Below, piece after piece: positions 11,338 to 23,072 of a DNA stretch of 64,000 nucleotides (its first letter is position 1; each line of letters opens with the position of its first letter). The stretch covers positions 142,910-206,909 of the forward strand of contig QWDQ01000049.1 in assembly GCA_003868215.1 (NCBI GenBank), given 5' to 3'. Source of the stretch: Pseudophaeomoniella oleicola (lineage: Eukaryota > Ascomycota > Eurotiomycetes > Phaeomoniellales > Phaeomoniellaceae). A model generated the notes under the pieces. That model made no database searches and was not told the DNA's origin. It worked only from the letters and a program-made list of their open reading frames with translations. The position numbers were made by a program, and so were the translations under genes.

Positions 11338-12620
11338 TTAGTTGACGGTTTCGACATAATTACTTCAAACGACATTAGCGCAGACCATGTGCAGAGATAT
11401 AGAGCGACATACCTTGGGAATATGCCTTCCCTATCACCTATCCGTCCTGTCCACCAATCGTTTTTGTTCTCTGTTCGCTTGATGATCGTGATAACTTCAC
11501 CCTTCTTGAAACCAAGATCGCCAGCTTGATCTGCGTCAAATGTGAACAATGCAACTGCCTGGTCTCTTCCAAGACTCCCTGTCCTATTAGGTCTGTTGAA
11601 GACTGGCTTGGGTGCGGACGGCCGGCCGGGACCCTGTGAACCAACAGTGTTGGACCGTGAAGTGCGACCGAAAGATGGTTGGTCATAAACGTCGTCAGCC
11701 CAGGTGTTTGTTCGCCTGGGATTATCCCGATACTCGTATTCATCTTCCCCGCGATTGTAACCAGCACCAACGCTTCCAGTCCTGTCTCTCCGTACTCCAG
11801 CTCCATATGCTTGGCCAGTGCGGCCTTCCCAAACGAGGTCATCTTGACGATCGTCATAGATGGGTATATCGTTATACATCTCGTCACCGTTAAATCCGCT
11901 ACCACTAAAAACACGAGAATGAAGGATTTTCATGAGTGGCTCGGCCGCTGGAGGCGGACGCACTCCGCCTTCTAGCAATTGTCTAGCGGTGATTTTGCCA
12001 TTGTAAAGCTTCTCATTTGCGTCTCGTCGCTCGATGAGTACGGAGCCCTCGAGGGAGACGCCGGCAAATAACCCTTTAGTCTTGCTGTATGAAAACACGC
12101 CAGCGACTCCTTTTAAGGACGCCGCTCCTGCTGCTTCGGCGTTACGCCCCACGGGTCCTGCGGCAATGGAGACATTACCGCCGAGTGTCACTGATGCTTG
12201 TTGGCTGAAAGCACGAACGGCAGCGGCATCGTTCAAAATGAAGACGAAATCTGTGAGTTCGAAGCCGATTTGTCCACCAAACCCACCTCCTGCGGTTGCG
12301 ATCGCACTGGGCGCTGACCAACCCCCATCTGCTAATCGTGCGACAACGACACCAGAACCGAACCGGGCAGAGCCGAGGAAGCCAGCTTTCAGGACCGTGA
12401 TGACGGCCAAGCCTTTTGCATTGGCGAGTATTTGTGGTGGAATAATCTTATCGGGTCCAAATGATTGACGGGGGTCGACAAATGAGGCGAGAATTTTACC
12501 GGCTTTCTTACACTCGCCTGTTCAAATTGTCAGTCCGCTGACGCACATCACTTGTGGGGGTATATAGGTGCACTCACTCCTCATAGACGAGGGCAGAGGG
12601 TTGTTGATTCCAAATGGCAT
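11338..12620 (-). CDS. SYLF and SH3 domain protein, Ysc84/Lsb3 family
   Basis: Ysc84/Lsb3 proteins (SH3YL1 in animals) bind membranes and actin and work with Las17/WASP at endocytic patches. Three exons, 12578-12620, 11413-12517 and 11338-11362, give 390 residues. The introns are 60 and 50 bp. The N-terminal SYLF domain (about residues 1-215) starts MPFGINNPLPSSMRSECKK and contains KGLAVITVLKAGFLGSARFG. The linker is Arg/Asn/Gly rich. The C-terminal SH3 domain (about 328-388) has ALFTFDADQAGDLGFKKGE, the NDWWTGR core and the closing FPSNYVE. The last 25-nt exon supplies the end of that closing motif, which confirms the splice. The upstream ATG at 12620 matches the typical family start. Order and both domains are standard for the family. 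Confidence 0.92.
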
Positions 12621-13332
12621 TGTGGCGCGACGTTCGATCCAGGTTCCGGTTGACAAGTTAGTTGTCAATGCTTGTCGGTAAGCCGTGTGTGAGTTGGTGG
12701 TAAGGTAAGGTCGGCGGAATCTACGTAGGCCAAACCCACTAGGGTGGAGTAAGAATCAGCACCAGAGGGAAGCGGGATAGTAGACGGATCTTTTCAACTC
12801 GCACGTGGATGAGAGGAAATCTGGAGTCGAGCAGACGTTCAAAGGGACGAGATATCAGCGCTTGAAAAATGAAAAGAAAAAAGACAACAGACGCATTTAA
12901 GCATAGCCGTAGCTCTTACGAAGCGATTCATCCTCGCCAAGCTTCGTGCATCCTGCGTCATCTGAAATGAAATGTGCTTCCCTTCCGGTTTAGGGTGATG
13001 CCGCTTGAGCCCGATCGAACTATTTCTAGAACCAACTCCTTTGTCATCGCCACTCTTTATCGTTGGCCAACCGACAGATGCAACTCTTATTGGTAATGAG
13101 GATCATCACAAGTACCATCACGAGTAAAGAAGGTTGTTGATCTGATACTACGTGGAATCATTACCATGAGAACCGACTGCGGAATACGTCTCTCAAGTCG
13201 CGCTTTGCAGTAACACAATCAGGATTGTATGTTCTAGCTTTGAAAATCATGACTACTTTTCTATGGACTCTTTAACTACTCGCTGAAAGTATCGAGGATC
13301 AAGACACTCTGGCATATCTTCATGTTCTGCAC
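12621..13332. other. Intergenic region upstream of the Ysc84-type gene
   Basis: This holds the promoter of the Ysc84-type gene and the 3' region of the NmrA-like gene, both on the minus strand. No coding signal or RNA gene was seen. Confidence 0.5.
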
Positions 13333-14500
13333 TTATTTGGCAGTCTCAAAGTCGACCATAGCTGGAATCTCGCTGTAGACATCTGGAGCTTGACTCTTCC
13401 ATCCCAACTTGCGCAACCTATCAGCCCTGCTCCTGCAATTGCTACCCCAAATCAGAGGACCCCAAGGATGGACTTGAGCGGAATCTTGACCAGTCAGCTT
13501 GTCAAGGTCCTTAGATTTCACCAGTCCTTTTGAAGCAGCGTACTCTGCAACACTTTGGGCGATTTGCTTCCAGCGCTGTTGATGATCAGTATCCTATACA
13601 ATGCTTGGAATCTTGGGGGGACTTACGAATTCGCCAGTCTCGACAAAGTAATACCCTTCAGGACCCCATGTTGCTTGGCCACCGTTGTCTTTCAGCGCCT
13701 CCTCAACGAGAAGCATATAGGCCGAGCCAAGGTCGTCAATATGTACTGAGTCCCAGACGTTCTGGCCTTCTCCAACGGTAAAGCTCTTGCCACGTCCAAG
13801 AACTCCGGCGATCAATGCGGGGATCTGAATGCTGCGTTTCTTCATAGGACCTTTTCCAACACCATAGATGGTTGGCGGTGAGATGATTGCGGTCTGTACA
13901 CCCTTTTCCAACCCGCCATCAATGACAGCGCTATCAACATCACGGTGGAAGTGAGTCAAGTCAAAAGAGGTAATCTCTTTGACATCATTGATATCCGAGT
14001 AGATCTTTGGTGCTTCATTGCCTTCTCCAGTGCTGAAATCTGCCAGCATACCTGTGCCAGAGGTGTGAATCAGGTATCGCTTTGCACTCTGAGGGCGCTT
14101 GGCCAACCCCTCGAAGTACGACTTGATCGCCGGGATATGATCAGACGATGCCAGGTCTGTAAGATTACGTTAGTGATTTGCTCTTCAGCTTATTGAATAG
14201 ATTCAACTTACTCAAGACAACATCCGCCTTAGAAGCTTCTGAGACGAGAACATCATGAGCATCAAGGTCGCCCACCACAGTGTTGATGGTTGGGAATCGC
14301 TCCTTGATCACCTTCGCTTGTGCATCGTCCCGGACCAATGCATTGATCGTCCACTCTGGATGTTTCTCGACGAGTTGAATCATGGTGTTACCACCAATGT
14401 AGCCACTGACGCCAGTCCTATTCAGCAAATCGTCAGCAACAACTTGAGAGAGATAGTGAGCGACCAGTTGTTCTACTTACACGAACACAACAGCTGCCAT
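13333..14500 (-). CDS. NmrA/epimerase-like NAD(P)-binding oxidoreductase
   Basis: This is an atypical short-chain dehydrogenase with a Rossmann fold, either an enzyme or a redox sensor. Four exons, 14481-14500, 14212-14417, 13627-14156 and 13333-13575, give 332 residues with introns of 63, 55 and 45 bp. The first exon is only 20 nt (MAAVVFV). Splicing completes the dinucleotide site VFVTGVSGYIGG. NALVRDD follows the second strand, as in NADP-binding members. Further family features are VGDLDAHD, the strand-4 segment DVVLNLASSDHIPA, the HTSGTGML strand, SPPTIYGVGKGP and VHIDDLGSAYMLL. The substrate is unknown. It lies head-to-tail with a Zn2Cys6 regulator on the same strand, 0.8 kb away, which suggests but does not prove shared control. 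Confidence 0.85.
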
Positions 14501-15311
14501 CTTGTACGTAGTTTTTGGTGGAAGGTAAATCGATAGTTCTTTGAAGTGATGTATGTGAAGAATAGCGAAAGGTCAATTTAGATCTTGTCTTGTTCTCTGA
14601 TGATAGTGAAAGGAGTAGGAAGTTCTTGTCTGTCTGTCTGTATGAAGTATCAAACGAAAACAATCCATTCATCACCCATCCTTATATACATACCCAAGGT
14701 ACCTAGGTACTGCACCAGCTGTACATACATACTATCATCTTCCCCCTCCGTCATCCATCACGAACCTCAATCTCAATTACAAATCTCTAAACCCCCAAAC
14801 CATAGTCTCCCTTCAGTAACAAGTGTACAGTAGTAAACACAACTACCAAGCAAAGTAAGAGACCCGCCCTATTCATCGTCGCCGAGCTCGCCGACCAATC
14901 GGCATGAAGCTGTTCTGATTGGTTGGTTCGGCCGTCGGCGTCGGCGGGTGGATCCACAAACAATACACACGGAACTTTTGCTGGGCTTGGCTGATTAATA
15001 TTTTGATTGCTAGATACAGTGATGTTTTTTTCGGGATGGCGCATCACCTAACTATGTGTTGTCTTGGATGGAGTGGGATGGATTGGTCATCTGGATTTGA
15101 ATGGATGGAATAGGGTGCAAATGATAGGTAGGTCTGGGGGTATCGTGTTGAGAAAAGGGAGATGAGGAATAATTGGGAAGAGGAGGGAGTTTAGGGAGAT
15201 GCATACGACAGAGATCGCATGGTGCTCAAAAGTGATGGCCTGCGTGGTCTGCGTATGAAATTGGCATGTCGCTACTGAAGTTACCTGCTCGTTCCAGCGT
15301 AAACCCGCTTC
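14501..15311. other. Intergenic region between NmrA-like gene and Zn2Cys6 gene
   Basis: This is the promoter of the NmrA-like gene and the 3' region of the Zn2Cys6 gene, both on the minus strand. A GGTACCTAGGTAC palindrome lies at about 14699-14710, followed by a C/A-rich strand. No gene was seen. Confidence 0.5.
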
Positions 15312-17419
15312 TCAACTACCGGGAACGGGAAGGTCCAACATCGCAGTCCAGTCGACATCTCCTTGATACAATCCACCGGCGCTTACGTACTGGGTGCGCC
15401 AATCGAGAACCTGCTGCTTCCAATGCTCAATCACCTGCCACGACGGATTGCTCCTGAGTGAAAATTCGACGTTGTCGTGCCGTTGGAAGAAATTTCCTAC
15501 TTGCTGCCATCCTCGTTCGATGTCGTGGTGGGAAAAGTGTGTAGGCCGATGGATCATGTGGCAGAGCACAGCGGCACCGGCATGCCATTCCGGGGATGCG
15601 CGGAAGATCCACGACCAACCAAACCCGGCAAATTCTGCCTCCAGGGCCGCGATCTGAGATAAAATGTCGACGGCCCTGGTGAAAACCCTGGTGGTGCATG
15701 AGTAAGTGGTGTGCAAAAAGGGGAAGGTGATTCACCTGTTTTTAAATTCATCCGCAGTCTCTCTTCCGTATTTGACATGGCCAATATCTATGCTCAAAGC
15801 AATCTTGTCGAGCGTGATACGGATATAGGCTTCCACCAGCTTTTGCATTGGCTGATTTAGATCAAAAAACCTTGTGTAATGCGATATAACTTCCTCCCGG
15901 GCATTCTGCAATGTTCGTGCAACCTTCTCGACATCCAATTGCGAGATCCTGTGGAGCAGGGAATACATCAAATCCGTCAAGTGCCGACGTAGGATCACGA
16001 ACGTCACCTCTGTATAGCCCCTTCGGTTTTGAGGGGGAGGACTAAGTCGAGTATGCAACCATGCTTCCCAATCTACCTCGTCGACATTTAGAGGAACGAT
16101 GAGCATGTTTGGGTCACTTTGTATCAAAGGATCAACGCCTGAGGTCTCGTAACCCTTGTTGCTAAGATACACGAGGTGATTCCATGCCCTTTTCCTCGTT
16201 TCAGTGACGATCGGATTGAAGTTGCAGCTTGACGGATCTTTGTGAAGACCCAGTCGACGGCCGACTTGGGTGGCAACACCAACTAAGCTAATAGCAGTCT
16301 CAAAGTCACCACTTTCATATGAATAGGTCTGTAGATTCGAAGTGTCAAAATCCATACTACGAGATGAGAAACTCGCACGCAACGCAAACGGACTAGAGGA
16401 CTGGTTACTTACAATCCAATATAGAAGAGCCTGAAAGCATACGAGTTTACGACTCTGCATGAACCTGGCTTTGCATAGAGCGATCTCTGTGGCAACTTGA
16501 TAACGAGCCTGAAGCTCGTTACGAGACTCACCGAAGACCTGTTGCACCAATTCAGCCGGAGTTAGCAGGACTGTCAGCGAGTATATAGCGAAAACAAGGG
16601 CCTCGAATTCTTGGTGGGAGGTATGTCGGCCTGAAAAAAAGAGTTGTCTTTCTCTCCGAAAGGATGTCTCGTGGAGGATGCGGATGAATGGTTCAACTCT
16701 GGCAAAGAATAGATTACAAAGCAATTCACTATGCTCCATCAGGGGATGAGGAAGTGTATCAGAGTTGCTCAATCGAAAATTGTCTCCAAGTATTGCATGA
16801 GAAGTCGGATTCGCATGCTGTAGGCCTGGGGACTTGAGTAGAATATGGAGCTCTTCTGTCTGATACCCATTAGTACAAGTCGCCCAGGGGAGCCTGTGCC
16901 TACCTCTTCAAACAGTTTGGCCCAGTAACCACTTGCAAGGTATAACGATACTCCATCTTCATGGACTAGATGTCCTGGTTCTAAGCTTTGAAATGGTAGT
17001 ATGCCTGGTTCCAAGTCTTTGAGTGCTGGACTAGCAGACAACGCCGTCGGTCGACCGTAGTCGGGTGAAATACTCGGAGACTGGGCCATCTTGGGGACAG
17101 CGATCCCCGAGCCTTGCGCAAGTAAACTTTCGAGCCTCTGGAGCCGATCTTGCAGAGATTCGTGGCTTTCTTGGCTTCGATGTTGCTGCTCTGGGATCGT
17201 GGTTGCACCATCGTAGATACACTCGGTCGCGAAACGGGAGCAACCACCACAGGGGTTTCCTCTATCGCACTTAACTTTTCTACGCCTGCAATTGATGCAT
17301 GGCTTTCCCGCTTGAATCTGAAGAGGCACCCCCGCCCCTCCTGAGTCGGCAGATTCTTTTACTCGCTCAGCTTGCATCGGATGATGATTTGACTGGGTTC
17401 CCGAGCAGCAGAGAAACAC
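15312..17419 (-). CDS. Zn2Cys6 transcription factor with fungal-specific regulatory domain
   Basis: This is a nuclear DNA-binding regulator of the Gal4 class. My model has exons 16904-17419, 16413-16850, 15736-16328 and 15312-15675 (636 residues). The zinc cluster uses Cys41, 44, 51, 57, 60 and 67, with spacing 2-6-5-2-6, followed by a coiled-coil segment LQDRLQRLESLLAQ. The middle homology region is recognisable (VEPFIRILHETSF, LVFAIYSLTVL, ALLYWI, AISLVGVATQVGRRLGLHKD, KRAWNHLVYL). The first intron (53 bp) has a perfect TACTAAT branch site. The 84-bp second intron is stop-free, so an unspliced form would add 28 residues. The last intron has two acceptors 12 nt apart. A second in-frame Met at 17377 would give 622 residues. 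The target genes are unknown; the NmrA-like gene and the MFS pump are neighbours. Confidence 0.85.
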
Positions 17420-18126
17420 GATTGATCACGACAAGAGTTCCAGTTACTCTCTCCAGCACTCTGACGCCGTTGGGCAATCGGCGATGGCAATGGTGATGGA
17501 TGACAGCTGGTTGGCTAGGACATGAGTTTAGATTCCTATGCCCGTTCATTTGAAAGGAAGAAACAACCTAAGGATATCGGACTATTGCGAAAATGAATAC
17601 GAGCCTGCTGATATTCTCTACGGCGTAAGTCCTTGGCTATTGGCCATTGTCTAGTGGGGTTGATTCTTTTGTTGTCGCTTGGTATTTGCTTACTGTAACT
17701 TAACTTGATGATTATACTCTTTTAAGATACGCACATGTAACGTAGGCAATGAAGCTATATATATTCCTTTGGTCCCACCGCTCCTCGGCTTCCTCGCGGA
17801 TTGCGGCATTTGGAGCAAGGCACAGTAATAACTTCCAGGAGATATGTCTGCAAGGCCGAGATAAAATACCATGGGTTACGAGAACTTCCTGCCCATCGTT
17901 CGCGAGGGCAAACGACGGGGAATTTGTGATGTATCCACTGGCGACGTTCTGAACGGGAGGCCGTCGCGATCAAACAAACGAATGGGAAAGAAGCGATGCC
18001 GTTGTCATTCACCAAAATGCACGAAATACAACCCATGCTATCTACCTTATATCGCCTACTTATGCTGGTAGGCCGCTAATCAAAAGTACGTAAACTCGGT
18101 CATCCTCTTGCTTCCACAATGATATG
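17420..18126. other. Intergenic region between Zn2Cys6 gene and MFS pump
   Basis: This is the upstream region of the Zn2Cys6 gene and the 3' region of the MFS gene. No gene or clear motif was seen. The short frames on both strands have no domains. Confidence 0.5.
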
Positions 18127-20082
18127 CTAAGCTGCCTGTTCGACCTGCTTCATTTCGGCCGCTTCGCTCTTTTCGGCGCCAGAATCATCCTCGGGCTTCT
18201 TGAGAACACTCTTCCACTCCAGTGTAGACACACCGAGGACGGCAAGGCACGATAGTATCAACCCGATCTGGAACACCTTTCGCAACGCCTCGTTATAAGC
18301 TATGAGGACCGTCCCCCGTAGGTCCGTAGGCACCGAGTCAAGCATAGAGGTGGCCCCTGCTGATGTGATAAGAGCTCTGTCAAACCCAGGGATCCCGGAA
18401 AGTCTCTGTAAAAGCTGATTGCCCAGCACGTTCTCCCCGACAGAGACGAATACTGCCGCACCTAGGAGCTGACCAAAGAACATCAGCGCTAAGCCCATTG
18501 GCACGTTAGGCTTCGGCAGTACGGTCTGCGTAGCAAGGTTTGATGTTTGGAAACATAACCCCATGCCAAATCCGTACAATACTTGATAACCGATCCATTT
18601 CCCTTCGCTTGTGCCGACCTGTAGGGTTGTGAGGAGCCCGGCTCCGACGGCCATGATGCAAGCTCCCGCGATACCCAATGGCGTGTAGTATCCAATCTTC
18701 TGATTTAGCAGCCCCCCGAAAATTGACGCGACGATCATTGCTAGCATTAGGGGCAGGAGCCGGATGCCAGATTCAAGGGCAGCCACCCCTTTTACGGATT
18801 GGAACCAGATTGGAATGTAGTACACTGTCGCGAAGGTCAATCTAAAGATAATGTCTGGCCCTGTAGTCCTCTTACCATATATGTATTGCGACGAGCCAAT
18901 GCAGATCGTTGACCAGAGGCCAGCAGCGACGCTCCGATGCTTAAGGAGGCGCGGAGGGATCGTTGCCGTCTTAGGAAGCAGAACCTGGGCAGTAACGAAA
19001 CCAATAATTAAAATTCCCATGAGAGTCAACAATGCGATAATACGCCCATCTTTCCACTGAAAACCATTAATGAACACGGCACGGTAGTCAAGAAGATACC
19101 GCGGATAACTCACATCATACGTCTGACCACCCCACTGGAGTGCCAACAGAAGGCAGACGACACCAGGGACCAATAGTGCAGTGCCAGGGGCATCAAGTTG
19201 CGACAGCTTCTTCGTCCAGGAGAGTTTTATTGTATCGCGGTCGGGGACTTTGAGGAAGTAAGAAATGACGACCATCGCCACGCCACCAAAGGGCAAATTG
19301 ATGTAGAAACACCACCTCCACGTTACTTTGGACGTAAAGACACCACCAATCAAAGGGCCAACAACTGTAGCAAGGCCCATAACGGCGCCCATGAGCCCTT
19401 GTATTCTTGGCCGCTTTGCCAAAGGAACAGCGTGGACAACGGATACAATCTAGGGGCAATCGTCAGCAGTCGAGGCAGATGGGGAAGAATAGTGGTGAAC
19501 TCACAGTTCCAGCAAAGATGCCGGCGGCGCCAACGCCAGAAATGGCTCTTCCAGCAATGAACGCTGCTGAGCTGGGTGCAGCTCCACAGATGGCGGAGGA
19601 CGCCTCGAATAGGGTGATGCTCGTGAGAAGGACAGCCTTCACAGAGTAAAACGTATATAATTTTCCAAACAACAGCTGGAACGCGCAACATGTCAACAAA
19701 TACACGCTTCCATACCAGCCGACATCAGAAAGGGAGTTAAATTCATCGGTGATACGAGGTATGGCCTGGCCAGATAGAGGTCAGCATGGGTTCTCGCAAC
19801 GCGACAGCGACAGTTATCTGATCGCCAGCTCTGTTCAAGGAATCGTATTCGTACCGTTGAGATGATGGTCCTGTCCAGAGCGACTAGGAACATACTCAGA
19901 AAGACCGAGAGCAGTAAAAAGACAGTCCGTAAGGTTGACTGCTTCTGGCCAGGGTCGTGTTGTCTGCTCTGATCATGTTTGGCCATATCATCGTGAGACG
20001 TTGCGCCGGTCCTCGTGTTTTCCAAATCTGCTGAAGTTCGAATAGCCGACTGGGCGCTTCTGGGAGTCATTGGGGGTGACAT
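18127..20082 (-). CDS. DHA2-type MFS efflux pump, about 14 helices
   Basis: This is a plasma-membrane or vesicle drug:H+ antiporter of the group used to export drugs and self-made metabolites (AflT/TRI12-like efflux pumps). Five exons (19855-20082, 19505-19765, 19114-19449, 18876-19056, 18127-18824) give 567 residues. The N-terminus is hydrophilic. The first helices carry [16 protein letters not shown] and, after the first splice, [16 protein letters not shown]. Loop segments [20 protein letters not shown] and [14 protein letters not shown] are typical of the 14-helix group. All introns restore frame. One of them (19057-19113, 57 bp) has no stop and interrupts an otherwise continuous GGQTYD-WKDGRII junction, so I take it as real. 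The C-terminal tail is charged. It is transcribed away from a second Zn2Cys6 gene. The substrate is unknown. Confidence 0.9.
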
Positions 20083-20925
20083 AGTAACCTTGAAGCAGTG
20101 CTACTCTAACCCAACTCAAGAGAAGTAAGTCTGGCAAGTAGAAAAGGGGTGAAAATGGAAGCTCTTGATGTTGTATTAGGCAGTGTGACAGCTTATGGAC
20201 AATGGGATCATTATTCTGATTTAGAAACAGAGATGCAAGGGCACCGCTGACTCTTAAATGGACAGAGATCATGGAGACTATCGCAGTCACGTATTTGTTA
20301 GATTATGGCAAAGCCCGAGGTAGGGGGATGTGTGTTTTCAACAATGTGAGTGACAAAGTAACGCTCGGAGCTTATGGAGGATATGCCCTCGCTCGGGAGT
20401 TAAGTGGCTGACTGCAGCATTCGGCGACAAGGATATTGAGTTATTGTTATCAGCGGGTTTCGAATCCTACCGTGCGACCTGCCATTTTACCCATCTGCCG
20501 ACGGGATGTCGAGGTCGAAAGGTCACGATGGTAACGACGATTCATGGTCTACTACTAGCAAGTAGTATCGATATTGCGCGGTGACCGATCTCTCCTCCCC
20601 CGTAAGATAAAACAGTTGATCCACGGACGTCTGCAGTGGACGAGGCAAGCTACACAGCTCTGGATTTGCCTGTGATCCTGTAGGGCCAACTCAAAGGTTC
20701 TGGGCTGCTGGAGGCGCAGTTGTGATATGATATGGTAGTAGCTCGGTAGCTGAAGGCCGAAGGCTGATGAGGGTCTATTAGTTTCACCTGAGCTTTTGAT
20801 TGGTCTGATTGGGTTGCGGATTGAAGGGTAATACATAACTTCCGTAAACCCCGAGCTTCATTGCTCACTCCCATTCCCTTTTACTCTCGCCTGTGGTATT
20901 GCCCAGTCATGATTTTACCACATAG
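20083..20925. promoter_or_regulatory. Shared divergent promoter of MFS pump and Zn2Cys6 gene
   Basis: The MFS gene reads left and the Zn2Cys6 gene reads right from this 843-bp region. It contains CGG/CCG triplets, including an everted CCGACGG at 20498-20504 and CTCGG/CTCGGG at about 20366-20398. Such triplets are the usual recognition units of Zn2Cys6 proteins. That the neighbouring regulator binds here is inference. Confidence 0.45.
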
Positions 20926-23072
20926 ATGAAAATGGCCGAGCCACGTGCACAGTATGCTGTACGTTCCGGCCGTTGTCCGTTTCTCAACAAGTTGTAGGCT
21001 AATCAAAATCCTTTGCAGTGCGATACATGCCGCTCCCGTAAGGTCCGGCAACCACTCGAAGAACCCGGAGTCGTTATTCTGATATTTGTTCATAGGTTGG
21101 GTGCTCACGCGATCGTTCGGGATGTCAACGCTGCAAAAACGAGGGGATTGCCTGCCTCTACTCCCGCTCAGGACTGATCCGTCGCAGCAGAAAGCAGAAG
21201 GATAATGATAGAAACCCCCCTCGCCACCATGAGACTCCGGCACGTACGAAAAGCAATGGCCCAATACCTTCTCAAATCGCATCTAACAATATTCATACTA
21301 CAACACACGAGCGGCTACAACGGCTTCTGGGCAAGGACCAGCATTCTCTCGGAACGCTTGCATCGCTGTTGGAAGAATATACGACGGTTTGGCAAGGTTC
21401 TTCTGCATTCGAAAGACTGGCTGAGGGTGCAGAACCTGACTTCTTTCTGTTTAAGGAGGATCAAGTTCGTTCCTGGGTGGACGGTGAGAATTTCCTGCAT
21501 TGTTCCTGGCTTCATTAACACTCCCGCCGACAGCCTTCGTCGCCGTGCTCCAGAAAGAAAGGTTGTTGCTCAATTGCGCACCTCCGGAAGTACTCGATCA
21601 TTTGGCGGCATCACGTCCACATCAAGTACATGACCGAGCTTGGCTGGTCATGTTCTATACTGTCGCGTTGAGTGTTGTGTCCTCCACCAAACCGCCAGAC
21701 GAATCGACCAAGGTGAAGCTAAGAAGCAATCTCTGGCTAGCATTCAATGACGTGAGGCTGCTTCTCGAACCGAACATCTCCAGTATCCAGGCTTTGGTCA
21801 TCTTGGCTTGCTATGCAGAGGAGTTTATGACACCTTCTCTTTGCTGGTCGCTAGTTAGCAAAGCTTGTACAATGTTGCAGGCACTAGGTATCAATCACTG
21901 GCGTGTCAACCCTCAAGACCGTGAGCGGCGTACCATACTTTTTTGGCGTTTGAATACCATGGACAAAGCGCTGGCGCTCATTTTGGGTAGACCGCCGACC
22001 TTTCATCGCGAGATGGCGACTGGAATTGCCCTACCGACGCTGGACCAACTTTTGCCTTCCCAGCCTTACCAATCGTCCAGTGGCGCACCCGCATTATTTA
22101 ATGCCCATTACGCGCATCAGATGCACCTACTATCCCGCGTCATGGCCGATGTCTGGTATTACATTTACGGACAGACCTCTGATGATGTACACGCCATCAA
22201 AGGCAGCTTAGAGTCCTGGCATCACCAGGCAACGGAGGTAACAGATTTTCGCTTGCGTTATTGTGAACAAGCGATTGATAACTGTTCCAGGTCCTCGAAG
22301 CTGCCGCACTTGCAGAGAGACCGCTCCTCACCGCAGACGGTGCAGCATCCATTGATCTCAGCCTACGAACTCTGCATTTCCATCATTATTCGCTTTTGGT
22401 CTTACTCATGGCGTTCTGCAAGCAGTTGAGGCCGCAGTGCTATGATCCATCACAGCAACTGCTCAGGTTATTACCAAGTCTCAGTGACCTGGGGCCGGAT
22501 CTCAAGGAACCATATACGTGCCTCCTATGGCAGCGTTTGCTCTGTCCATCGACCGCCTTTGGCACACTTTGGGGGGAGATCATGATCAAGGGCAGGACCC
22601 AATCTGAGCAGAGCAAGTATTTCCTGGAAGCTATGGAACATCTGCCACCCTATTTGGGTAAGCTGAGTTCTCGAAATTTTCTCGCAGGAAAGCTGGCAGA
22701 TATCACAGAGAGATTTATTCAGCACGCAAGATTGGTACTCTACCCTCAAGGCAAGTGCTCATTTGATAATTCAGACAATGACTGTACCTGACATGTATGT
22801 CTGTGAAAGACGAAGCCGTCAAAGAAGCACCGAATTCAAGCAATCCGAGCTTGGAAATACTCGAGTCGCGACGATCCGGTAGGGAGAACGCCGGTCAGCC
22901 TTCAAATTTACCAGTGCGTCTTTCAAACCCTGCCCCAACAAGAGACGCATCAATCACTTTGAGCGGCGGGGATCTCGACTTCCAAGTCGAGAGCCTATTT
23001 ACATGGCTAGACGACAGCTTCTTTGACACCACCTTCGACTGGTTCGCATGGAGTAATCAGGAACTCTCCTAG
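20926..23072 (+). CDS. Zn2Cys6 transcription factor, divergent from MFS pump
   Basis: This is a second Gal4-class regulator. Six exons are inferred: 20926-20958, 21019-21042, 21096-21483, 21534-22237, 22291-22750 and 22810-23072, giving 623 residues. The zinc cluster is assembled from three exons: Cys12 and Cys15 lie in a 24-nt exon, and Cys22, 29, 32 and 39 in the next, with perfect 2-6-6-2-6 spacing. The motif exists in no single unspliced frame. Intron 2 has an unusual GTCCGG donor. Intron 5 starts with GCAAGT, a GC-AG intron. The regulatory domain is visible: WLVMFYTVALSVV, ALVILACYAEEFM, MLQALGINHW and TILFWRLNTMDKALALILGR. The C-terminus is acidic and aromatic (FTWLDDSFFDTTFDWFAW), a likely activation segment. 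A role in controlling the adjacent pump is inference from the divergent layout. Confidence 0.83.

Noticed and set aside
15427-15735. Other-frame ORFs inside the last exon of the first Zn2Cys6 gene
   Set aside because: They are shadows of the coding frame, with no independent support.
20454-20472. tRNA B-box-like GGTTTCGAATCC
   Set aside because: The flanking bases do not form the T-stem and I found no matching A box, anticodon arm or acceptor stem.
10296-23072. A full secondary-metabolite cluster
   Set aside because: No PKS, NRPS, terpene cyclase, P450 or methyltransferase is visible in the interval.
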